Positions 26,408-38,000 of a stretch of DNA of 64,000 nucleotides are shown here, piece after piece (position 1 is the stretch's first letter; every line of letters starts with the position of its first letter). The position numbers and the translations under genes are program-made. Source of the stretch: Tubiluchus corallicola (taxonomy: Eukaryota; Priapulida; Priapulimorpha; Priapulimorphida; Tubiluchidae); assembly GCA_030141605.1 (NCBI GenBank), contig JAQGDQ010000520.1, positions 92,130-156,129 of the forward strand, given 5' to 3'. The notes beneath the pieces are model-generated. The model was not told the origin of the DNA. It saw only the letters and a program-made list of their open reading frames with translations, and ran no database searches.

Positions 26408-26769
26408 ATATATATATATATATACACATTATAAATTATATTATATACATTATATATGTGCATGTACATTTATGTATATTCATTTATTAAGTAATATATA
26501 CAAAAATGTAATACATGCATATGAATAATAAACGAATGTATTAAATCTTTATATACACAGATATATATATATATATATACACATTATAAATTATATTATA
26601 TACATTATATATGTGCATGCGTACATTTATGTATATTCATTTTATTAAGTAATATTTTGTGGTAAGTAGGGAAATCATTTCTAAGCTTCTAAAAATGTTC
26701 TTGTTGGCAAACTACAAAAATGTAATACATGCAGTATGAATAATAGCCAACGAATGTATTAAATCTTTT
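26408..26769. repeat. AT-rich tandem duplication
   Basis: The block at 26408-26552, starting with (AT)n and ACACATTATAAATTATATTA and ending CGAATGTATTAAATCTTT, is repeated at 26562-26769. The second copy has about 55 extra bases (26656-26712). Confidence 0.8.
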
Positions 26770-27187
26770 GCTTGACACTGACATGTGTGTTGTGTTTGTT
26801 GGAAAAGAAAATTCCGACCTAGTCTTACAAGATTGAACAAAAACGTCCCTGTGGTATGTCATGTTTGTGTTAGGTGTGAAAACTACTTTCAAGGTTTGAA
26901 GTGCTTTGTAAACGCATGCCAATTTCGTTTTGTATGCAGGTAGGTAGTGTGACTAAGGTACTTCTGCATTTAATTTTAAAGACAACCTGATCATATCATA
27001 AGTCATCAGGCCACATCAAACGCAAATCATAAATTGTAAGTCGTGAAAAGAAAAAGCTATGAGAAGTTCTAAGAAGACTTTTTGGACTGGTCTTCCATAA
27101 AAAGGAATTTTACATTCAACAAATAGTTACAACAACAAATTGCTAACCAGCTGCTAAAACTAATCAGTTACAAGTGCCCCACTATCT

Positions 27188-27193
<6 letters not shown>

Positions 27194-27278
<85 letters not shown>

Positions 27279-27317
27279 TCTACCTCCCTCCCTCCCTCTC
27301 CCTCTCTCGCTCGCTCG
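27194..27317. repeat. (CT)n microsatellite and pyrimidine tract
   Basis: About 40 uninterrupted CT dinucleotides (27194-27274), then CCTC and CTCG variants up to 27317: about 120 bases of almost pure pyrimidine on the + strand, 2.8 kb upstream of the filamin start. Confidence 0.95.
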
Positions 27318-28826
27318 ACTAGGACTAGTAAACTATTTTTAAATGTTACATATTGTTACGTAAAAACTTTCAGCTTTTCAACATTGCTTTTTTTATTTTT
27401 CACTGAATTTCGCACAAATTCAAATGGATGATGCTGTACAATGGGCATTCACCTTTCTCTTTACATCACTTATTTGAGAAGCAAAAACAAAACATTTTAA
27501 ATTGTATCATTTGAAAAAGTTCTTATTATATTATATTACACACGCCTACTAAAAATTGCTTTATTATAATTCACTATTATGTTAGGTTTAGCGCTAGTCA
27601 TCCAGTTATTTATTTTTTACTGCACATGTCATCTGTTTGTACACATTTTTGGACAAAAATGAATCCATCGTTTCGGTGACGCTGAACTAAATTATTTTGA
27701 TGCATTGTCCAGTCCAGTTTTGTTTCCGGCTTGTTGACCTGTGCAGCGGGCCGGCTCACACCCTCCAAATAATGGACTTGCTTTACTGTCCCGCAACAAT
27801 ATCACAAGAATGTCAGAAATGTACAGTTCGTACACGAGTTGTATGAAGAATTGATTAGAGGGCCATAATAATAACGGCACCTCTGCTACTCCAAGCATAA
27901 TATCGAACTGTACTTATTATCTCTTGCTGAACTGTATCTGTACGGTACTTTCAATGTTTGTGAAATTAAATTTTTCTGTATTGTGCCTAGAATTTTGCTT
28001 TAACTGTGCAATGCAAAGCTTAAAAGTTTGGTATTTCAAAATTATTATCAGATATCATTCATCGTTCTCATCTCGAGGGTTGACGAACTTGTTAGGTCTT
28101 CGAAAATAATAAAGCAGGAGGGGCGTTACTCGTAGCGGTCACTTTTTCCAACATACAAATAATATTATTTATCCCTTGTAAAATTATTTTATATTGAAGA
28201 GTAAATGCTCTTACCGCGGTAGTATCCGACTATCCATGAGCTATCACTTTTGGATTCTCGCTTATTCGTGTAAGCCTTATACGCCTCAGCACCCACCCCT
28301 ACTCTATAATATAACTCCTCCCGTGAGTAATAATAATTTCACTTTCGTTATTACAGGTACAGCTACCTGAACGCTAAAAATCAGTAGTAAAGTTTGGGGT
28401 TGTAGAATCACATTCTGTAGTCACTAAAATTTATTCGTGTGGTAAATTAAAATTATACACAGTTTTCTTGTTTACCAAATCACAATCGTTCAGAGCTCAC
28501 TGCCATTCATAATCAATATTAGATTATATCTATAGGTCTATAATAGACATGGTCAATTTTTTGAGAGGAAGGACTACTTGTCCCACTAGAATGAATCACC
28601 CTACCGGAGCCCAAAAACAGTCTTGTTCCGCGTTCCAAAGTTATTCTTGGAGGAGGCCCTGACTGTGAGCAATAGTTCATGAATCACTGAATTTTGGTTT
28701 TTTCTTTTCTTCTTCACCTTAGGCTCATCCTAAGGTCAAATGTTTAATTTGTTCAATCATCTCTGTCTGGGCGTTCATTGAATGATACGGAGCGTAATAA
28801 ATTAGGTTCTTGTAAGTTTAATTTAC

Positions 28827-29198
28827 AGATAAATTTGGTCCTGGCAATTTTGGTACCAGGAAAATTTGCTACTAGGAATTTATGGTACAGGGATTTTTAC
28901 CACTGGAAAAAGTTGGTACAGGGGAAATGTCGTTCTGATAAATAGAGTACTGGCGGACGTTTGTTAAGCATTTTTTTGTACATCTAGTAGACTGGTACAA
29001 GGTAAAAATTGAGTACGGAGCAGGATTGTACAATGGTACAATGTTTTCTTTCTACCAACCATTCCTTGTAATAGATTTTCCTACTACTGAAAATTCCTTG
29101 TACCTAGTAAAGATCATACTACCAAATAATTTTGCCAGTACCAAACTTTCCTCGTACCAAACTTCCCAGTAACAAACTTACTTGCACCAAACCTTCCT
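28827..29198. repeat. Inverted array of short GGTAC-type repeats
   Basis: The left part repeats motifs like TTTTGGTACCAGGAAAATTT; the right part repeats the opposite sense, CCAGTACCAAACTTTCCTCG. The two halves could fold back over about 370 bp, with many mismatches. Confidence 0.55.
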
Positions 29199-30077
29199 AC
29201 ATTCAGATGATACATATGTGATCCTGCTATTTCTTCAGCGCAGTACGCGTTAACGGTATCGTGCATTACCAATATTACACATTTCTATTCACCACTGCTC
29301 GATCTTCTGTCGAAACCTGCTTGTAGTGTATTAGGTTTGTCTGTTTTCCAAATTATTTTTATTGTAACTTAGCGAGGCGATGACGCATATCTTTCGTATG
29401 TAGGCGTGAGAAATGGAACGCATTTATCTTGAATGTTGTATTTGCTTGTGAAGTAACTTCAAGTGGTGGCTGGGTTTTTAAAACTGGCACCACTTGAAAG
29501 TTCACTGTGTTGTGTGTATGCCGTCCGCTTCTGCATTTCGAATCTCCTAACAAATGTTTCACCCTATTTATAGTGTATCCTTTTGTACCTCGTTTTTTCT
29601 AAAGGAATTTGCCAATTTCACCGGATTTACCTGCTGCGTTACACAATTTTTAGTGAAAATGTATTAGCGGTCCTAAATTTTGGCAAAATTTTAAAAAAAG
29701 CTGTGTGCCAATGCTAACTCAGACATTCCATTGCGTTTCTGTCAACATGTCCTTATTTTTTTCAAGACCTAAAAATTACATTGAGTTTATCTGTTATAAT
29801 TAAAGGTAAGGGCCTACGGATAATAGAACCTTAATTATAATTATTAATTTTTGTATTATGTTAATTTTAATACAAATTAATCATGTGACTATCTCGAGTC
29901 TCAAAGAATCATTACTTTAATAGGAAGGATGCTTAATAACCAAGCTTGACAAGTTGTACATTTTTTATGTTTAGATGGAGTGATTAGCCGAGTGGTCATA
30001 ATGGGTGCTTTGTGACAAATACTGAGGCTAGATACAGCAAGCTATTACACAGTCGAATTTTTTCTTGCAGAAATACC

Positions 30078-31726
30078 ATGAGTCAGTCACATCTGGGAAC
30101 TTACTCTCTTGCTAGCCAACAGGCGGCCCTGTTGGCGCGTACGAAGGAGGGCCATGCTGCTATGGGACTGTCTCTGGGAGGCGACGACCATGTGTGGATT
30201 CAGATACAAAAGAAGACATTTACAAACTGGGTAAATGAACAGTTACGGGAAACCGGACGGTCGATTAATGATCTGGAAACTGGATTCTGCAATGGGCTGA
30301 ACTTGATAGCCCTTGTGGAGGTTTTGCAGCAAAAGAATCTCTCAAGGGGCGTGGCCAAACGACCTTCAAACGACCATCAAAAACTAGGAAATATCAGTGT
30401 GGCATTAAATGCTTTAACAGATGATGGTGTGAAGTTGGTTAATATCGGTAAGTTGGAGTTAATATTAAAATATTCCCTTCTGGGCAAGACCACGCTTCCA
30501 ACAAACTGCTACAATAATGAATAGTGTAGTATGATGTACTATTTGCCAGAAAACAATGTGTTGAAAAATGAGCAAAACAAGTTATTAATTTTGCAGCAAA
30601 AGCATTAGTTAGTAAGCCTTCAAGTAAGTGTGCATCAGAATTAAAGTATTTGCCAGATTCACAGGAGCTGTGTCAGAGATGTATTGTTTGACATACAATT
30701 TAGGCATATAATTCCTTTTCACCATGTTGGGAGAGTGCCGTATACCTACTTGGAAATAATTGTGCACAGATTGTCTGGGAGTTTTGAGTTTGGGATATCC
30801 TTTCCCCAAAGCATTTATCATCTGGATACAAATTCAAAGTGTCGCCCGCTGTTTTGTACCAAGTTTCTTTGAAGAATTTTGCAAGGTTCCAAAGATTTAC
30901 CTGCAAAGACCTCCCGTACCCTAATCATCATCGTTCATTCAAAAAATTCTTCAGGCTTCTTTGGATGGTCTTCACTGTTCCACTTTGTGCTACTAAAAAT
31001 TTTTACTAGAACCAATCTGCGTGTGTAGACGTACATGTTTATATTAAAGCTCCACAAGTACTTGGGCCAACCAGCATGTGGTAAAAATGAAACAAAAAAT
31101 GGTGTTTTTCACTATAATTGTTTGCCTTTAGACTGTACTAATTTCTCATTGTTTGTCTGCTTTCTACAAAATTCATAATGAGCTTTCTTGATGCTATCTT
31201 TTTGATAGACATACAATTTATCTAATTTATGAGAAAGGAAAAACTACAGCTATGATAAAAACAGGTAAGAGCACCCAGTGGGTTGAGCTAGTTTATTATG
31301 TCCCTGTAGGGTAAAGGGCTAGACTCCTCGGTAAATTACTGTGGCTCTTTACAAATGATTTGAGGTTATGCCAATAACCTGTAGGGCGCTACAGCGTTAA
31401 ACGAAATAATTGATTTGTGTCGTATTGTAAACTGTTGTAGTAGGATTTAATTTTACAGAGCTAACAGTGGCACGCCCAGTAAGCGCTTGAAGTCAAGGTG
31501 AGATCCATTTTCTGCATGTTTACCTGAGCTAACAGTAGTTCGTTTGAGCGTGTAACCAAACGGCGTCTTTTTACGACGTACCAAATATGTACGCATCCAT
31601 AGACTGCAGCGGAGTGTGTTAGATCTAGGAAAATAAAAACTAGATCTGGATATAGTCGTTGAGAATTTTTTGATATTATAATGCACATTATCATGTGCCT
31701 ATAAATGTTTTATATATTATTGTTAT

Positions 31727-31790
<64 letters not shown>

Positions 31791-34700
31791 ACTATTATTA
31801 GAACGAATGATTTTGAAATGGGTTATTGCCTTATTAGTACAATAAGTAGGTTGGCTGAGATAGTACTGTTCTTTTCAGATTCTATTCTTTTTGGTATTTG
31901 AGTTTGATAAAGGTGATTAAAAAACTGGGCATGTATATATATATATATATCATCCTCACAAAGATTTAGAGTTAAAATCGGACTAGTCTACCTTTACCTC
32001 GTGAAGATAGGATTTGTACATGCAATAACTCCATGCAAGATGAACAACATGTTATAACTGCTTATGAATTGATTAGGTATATTCGCCGGAAGCATTAATT
32101 TAAATTTCACTAATACTGAAGAACTTTTCTCAATTTACTTTGTGGCAACTTTTTAGCGGACGCTTGAGATCTGTTTACGTAACTGTAAATACTTACATTA
32201 ATTATTTCTTGGCGAAATAGTTGTTGTTGTTGTAAGCTCTCAGGTAATTGCTAAAGTGAATATTGCTGTGCTGTTTACGTTGTACGATGAGATTTTCTTG
32301 GTCAGCTTTTTGACAAATCATTCTGCTGTAATTTATGCATGTTATAAGAACTTAACCCTTTGGGACCCTGTATGTTACAAGTGCGCTGACTTACGCAGCA
32401 GAAACTTGGTTAACGTCAGGCTTTGGAGCACTCGAGGCGCTACTGGGAGTAAAATATTCCTCACCAAACGAGTTGTGTTACATAGAAGCAGATATGCCTC
32501 TTTTAAAAAAATAATTTTGAAAAGGCGGAGATAACTGCTATAGAGAAGATGCCCAATATCAGTGAAGACGAGTCCCTATCGATTGCCTGGAATCTGATTA
32601 GTTTAACAAATTTAAACTCCTGTCGTTACAGAGCATTTATGTCTTACTCTAATTATATCCCAAATGATTTACGCGAGGTGATTAGAAGGAAGAGTTTAAC
32701 AAAAACACGTTTTCAAACTTATGTATCTCTCAATCCATTACTTAAACAGCACCAGGTATATACTACTAATATGGCTGATTCGCTGCATATCAATTTTAGC
32801 CGGTTTGTTTTATCTGCACATCACTTGAAAGTTGAAACAGGGAGATGGGTAAGACCCCCGGTAGCGCACTATAGAAGATCGTGTAACATTTGCGAAGATG
32901 AAGTACAAGATGAACAACACGTAGTAACAAGATGTAGAGTAACGAAAGGAATGCAAACAAAATACAATATGACTTTTAATAGTACACACGATCTGTTTAA
33001 TTTAGAGCCGGAAAGTAATTACAGATATACTAAATTTATTCCCATGACAATCTCGCTAGAATACTATTGTATAGTGTAAACGTAAGGATGTATGTAGAGT
33101 GAATATTTATTGTTATTATCATTATTTGTTGTGAAGTGTTTGCTGGACTAATGTCGATGATGGTGAAAATGAAGTTTAGATTTACATGATCAATCAGCTG
33201 AGTGACTGCAAAAATGAGTATGGCAGTATGGATATATAAGTCTTGTAGCATGTCATTTTAGTGGCAAATATACACGACATTTAATACCTATTATTAGGAT
33301 AATTAGCTCATTATTTCGAGACATATGCAATATTAACGTTGAGAATATAAAACTATATTGCACTAGGGTTTGTACGACGACATCGTTTTCCAGAAGACAT
33401 GTCCTTGTTTTGCCCTTAGGAATTATTTTTGCAGCTTGTTAGTTGCAGTAATCAAGGTCGCTGACTAAATGAAACTAAACCGTAAACCTGTAGGCCAAGA
33501 TCGCACTCAAGGTCCGCCAAACTCAGCTTTTATATTCAAACTATAGATGATGTATGACTTTGGCACGGCCCTCCAAAAGATGACGAACACGTACATATAC
33601 AAAAGCGTTAAATTATACATTCATTTATGTTATGCCACTAAAACAACCACATGCTGTAGTTTCCTATAATGTAGATGTTTAGTTGTTTCTATACATTTGT
33701 TTGGCAGGCTTTTGTTCAAAGAATAATCAAATACAGAAAGTTCTCGAGAGGCAGGCTTTAAATAACAGAAAACTGTAATACACATTTATTACATTCTAAT
33801 GCATTCTGCATGGAGAGGAAATACTTTTTCCTCCTTTATTGATCTTTTTTGATTAAACACGGATGCAGCAATTTATTTTTGTTGTGAAGACGAGGCTTCT
33901 TTTGGGCATTTTAGTCAACTTTTGTAAAAAGATTGTTTCATTTCTTCACTAAGAATTTTAAAAATTACGTAACAGTTTTGCACAAGTGACCGATGCCCAG
34001 ACATTATAGTTCTGTTTATCTTCGTACTTGTTAGTGCTTAACCAAACAGAATTTGTCATTTTATATCATTTTCAGTGTTATAGTTTGGGCCCATTCTGTG
34101 AATGAGGCCTAAGTAATCATTCCTGTGATGTGTTGTTGTTGTCGTGAACACAATCAAAAATTTGTGTTAACTCACAAACATGGAAGGACTAGAGTCACGA
34201 AACTTGCAGGATAGACACCTTGATTGCTGACTGCGATGTAGTGAATGATGGCCCCAGCCTTGTACCAAGCAAAACCTGTACAGTCAAAAACCGAAAGAGT
34301 CAAGAACACAGGATACAGACAATTAAGGCCATAACTAGAAAACTATATTAGGTACAGTCAGGAAACTCGGCAGGTTAGACATCCGAAATACTGGCTGAGA
34401 TAATGGCAAAAAACTGTAATTGTTTAAAGGCAGATAGGAACCAAATGGTTTTGAGGACTTCAATAATTCTAAAAGTATGGTATCTTAAGTCACAAAAAAT
34501 GCAGTATAGACACCAGAGGTAGGGCTTCAATGGTACTTTTAAAAAGCTGGGAATGTTTTATAGTGGATGGCCCAGGTGGGAATGTTTTATAGTGGAAGTT
34601 ATTAGTTCCCATCGCCCTGCTCATTACTTTTTCATTCATTATCAAACTGTGGTTGACCAGGCATACTAGCTTGATATACATTCACATGCTTCCAAGAATA

Positions 34701-35025
34701 TGGCCCAAGTGATCAGTTCTTTCAGGGATTGTCACTCGTGTTGCACATGAATGGGTCCAGACTATGTACAGTAGTCTTGTTTAGTCTTTGCAAAAATTAA
34801 AGATTTTTATGACATTTAATCTTCTTCAGGAAATACTGACATATTGGAAGGAAATCTCAAATTGATATTGGGTCTAGTATGGACGCTCATTCTCACATAC
34901 CAGATAGGCAAGTCAAAGAGCATGTTCCCACCAAAGAAATTGATGATGACTTGGATGCAAGAGGTGATCAAGGAGTGTCAAGTGACAAATTTCACCTCTG
35001 ACTGGAATGATGGAGTAGCATTGAG
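30078..35025 (+). CDS. Filamin exons 1-2: N-terminus, CH1, start of CH2
   Basis: Exon 1 (30078-30447) begins MSQSHLGTYSLASQQAALLA and enters CH1 with DDHVWIQIQKKTFTNWVNEQ, close to the first actin-binding stretch of filamin CH1. Its end, DDGVKLVNIG, joins exon 2 (34830-35025) in phase 1 to give NTDILEGNLKLILGLVWTLI, the diagnostic last helices of CH1. Exon 2 then starts CH2 (PPKKLMMTWMQEVIKE, NFTSDWNDGVAL). The 4.4-kb intron between them holds LINE remnants, a (TAC)n microsatellite and diverged repeats. Confidence 0.92.
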
Positions 35026-38000
35026 GTGAAATTTCAATAGCTTTTTCAGCTGCATTCAAATACCTTTTAAGGAAACAATTTTTATTTAGATTTGAGCATA
35101 ATGGTTTTGTGTATAGTGTTTTCTAAAGATGGTGGTGTCAGTTCGAAAACCTCTGACTTGTGTGCATGAAAGCTTGGTGTGAGTCTGACATAACCCATGT
35201 AAAATAATTATATATGTATGTATATATCTGTTATCATTACGAAAAAGAGTTTATAGTTCTTGCAATGGATGATAGATGCCATTTGTGAAGCTTGATCTCA
35301 TCTATTTATATAATAGAAATGCTGCTGATGGTGAAGTAACAGCAAGATGTTTGAATGACTGCATTGTAAATGTTGAAAAAATTGTATTTTATTGCAGAGA
35401 TATACAAAATTAAACAAAAAACTTAGTTATTCTCTTAGCTTTCCTAACTGTCTTTATGTTTATTATAATTTTCTTTGCTTTTCAGTGCTCTTGCAGATTA
35501 CTGCCGACCGGGTTTGTTTCCAAACTGGCGTCATCTCAACCGCAGCAATCGTTTGGCCAACTGCCAGAAGGCCATGCACACTTCCAAGGTGGAATTCAAC
35601 ATACCCATGGTCATCTCACCAGAAGACTTCTCCAGTGATTACCTGGACGAGCTGTCCAGCATGACATACCTGTCATATTTCATGAAGGAAGGCTCACCTG
35701 GTTACCAAGCAACTCTAAATTTTGCACGTGAGAAGATCCTCGACGTGCCAGTCAACAATTTTACGGTGATTCTTTTATGCCTGTTGTTATTTATTTTTTA
35801 TGGCAGAAAGAATTTATGATTCTTATACTAATGGATGTTAGAATGTTGCTTAAATTTATCCGTCGCAGAAATGCTGTTGGTGCTGATGTAACAGGAAGAG
35901 ATGTGGGTGGCTAAATTGTGAATGTAGTTAAGGGAATTATAGTTATTGCACCAATGAACATCGAAATTAAACCAAGAACTTGTCTGCTTAGCTTTACTAA
36001 TTTCAGTATGATTATTTCCTATTTCCTTTTCCTTGTTCTTCTTTGATAGGCTCCAAACAGTTTATATTCATATTCCATTGTGAGCATCATTTATGTACGT
36101 TCTTATTTGGTCAGTACTGTTTTGGCCAGACCGATTGGTTAGATTTTTAAATAAATCTATGCATGTATATCTATATTTTATTTCTTTCTGTATATCTGAA
36201 GAAACAAAGTATCCCTTGATTGGGTACGTATACATTTATAATATCTTGCAAAAGTGTGTCATCTTTTAGATGCGGGATCCAGTTGCCAACTCTTTATCCT
36301 GCTTTATCCTCCACAAGTGGTGTGTTTAGCTGGTAGCTTCAAAACAATTAAATTATTAAAAGTGTCCACTAAATTTTAAATGCAAAAACCTATTTGAGAA
36401 GTCCTGCCTGTGTAAGACCTTTTCCGCAACTCAAACCTAATGAAACAACATCAGATAAGACAGGCTGCCAATAGATCAGTAGCATCTGGACATCTCTTTC
36501 TACAACACACACATTGCTATGTGTCAGTGAATTGCAGTTATTCTTACCTAGAGAAAGTGTTGCTCATGGTTATCGTTCTACATACACAGCTTATTAGTTG
36601 CACAGTTTATGTAATAAATTGTGTTTTTAATGCAAATTTGCATGTTTGTCAGTGCTTTTTATGGCCCATTTAATTGTTTTTCAGACTGATTGGAATGATG
36701 GTAGGGCCCTATGTTCACTTGTCACAGCTCTCGGTGGGCAAGTGCCTGGCTATCTGAACCTCAATCGAATGGAAGGACAGTACAACAATCAGCTGGGCAT
36801 TGATGCTGGACGTCAGTTGGGTGTGGAACCAGTGATTTCAGCTAAGGCAATGGCTGACCCGGAAGTTGAACATCTTGGCATCATGGCTTATGTTGCTAAG
36901 TTTCAGAACACAAAGCCTCGCATGTCTGCTGCCGAAAGAGTTAGCATCTCCGGTGATGGTTTGAAAATTGCGCATGTTGGAAAAACAGTAAGTGGTGCTT
37001 TGCCTTGTCTATCTTCTTGTGTGATTATGATCTTTTATATTGTTTCGACATCCAGGATACAGGGAAAACAAACTGACCAGGGAAACAACTAAACAAACCC
37101 CTGGTGGCGAGGACCAGCATATATTCACAGATACTACTGAAATTGGGTTTCTTGTAAATAATGTTGCTATTCTATTTGTCGCATTAAATGTTATACAGGA
37201 TGCACCAGACGTCTGCAGTCATATGTAAATTTATTTCCAGAGTTGTAAAAGAAATTAAAATGCTAATAAATCTCAAAAAATTCTTTATTTTCTTCTTTTT
37301 TTCTTTAGAACCTTTCATCCTCTCGGGCTTCATCAGCTGATATCAATTAGATATAGCTAAGCTGTTTTAATTGATGTCAGCTGATGAGGTCCAAGAGGAC
37401 AACAGCTTCTGTAGAAAAAATAAAGAATTTTTTGAGATTTATGGGCATTTTAACTTCTTTTACAGTTATGGCCATGGCAAATCTCAAAAGAGCACTACCT
37501 TATTTTCAAGCCTGTTTCCAGAGTTATTAACATCTTGTAATAACATTTAATAGTCACTTTTATTTCAAGATGCCCAAAATGATCTGATCATTTTTCGCAA
37601 CAAACAGGTTCAATCGATGCTGGAGTCTTGTCACCGCATGGATAAGTCCAGACATTGATTCTGACTCAAATGCTCTATGCATCCCAACGCCGAGTGTTGT
37701 GAATAGTAATATGACTTCACCTTCCTGACACACCCTGTGCAGAAAACTGCATCTGTATTAAAATGAACCAAAATTTTTGGACGTTAAGACGATTAGAGAG
37801 CAAGAAACAAGAAATTTATCTGCAAATTAAAGTTCTTTAATAAACTAATCAAGCTAATCATTAATATTACTAATGGTACAATGATATTGTGGTAGGCTCA
37901 CTTTTACCTGGAATTTAAAGAAAAGAACGTTAAAGAGAATCAAATTCGAGCACAGGTCATAGGGCCAAATCAACCCATTCGTGTAAACTTAAGCTTAACC

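Larger units (their letters stand above)
23660..30070. other. Intergenic / upstream region, no gene recognised
   Basis: About 6.4 kb between the cyclase stop and the first filamin coding exon. All open frames are short and none resembles a known protein. The region holds diverged direct repeats (24240-24970), an AT-rich tandem duplication (26408-26769), a (CT)n tract (27194-27317) and an inverted array of short repeats (28827-29198). A 5'-UTR exon and the filamin promoter probably lie here, because a splice acceptor precedes the filamin ATG, but I cannot place them. Confidence 0.5.

Noticed and set aside
27174-27431. 85-codon Ser/Leu-repeat frame
   Set aside because: It is the translation of the (CT)n microsatellite.
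30012-30077. Upstream in-frame ATG (30012) as the filamin start
   Set aside because: A good acceptor (ttcttgcag, ending 30070) separates it from the CH1-coding frame; the ATG at 30078 fits filamin N-termini better. Not fully excluded without cDNA.
31695-31901. 68-codon Thr-repeat frame
   Set aside because: It is the translation of the (TAC)n microsatellite.
32256-32534. 92-codon frame as an independent gene
   Set aside because: Most of it is the wrong frame of a LINE remnant; the correct frame reads TYAAETWLTSGFGALEALLG.
35392-35664. Alternative frames overlapping filamin exon 3
   Set aside because: Shadows of the CH2-coding frame; only the frame through 35486-35765 joins in phase with exons 2 and 4.
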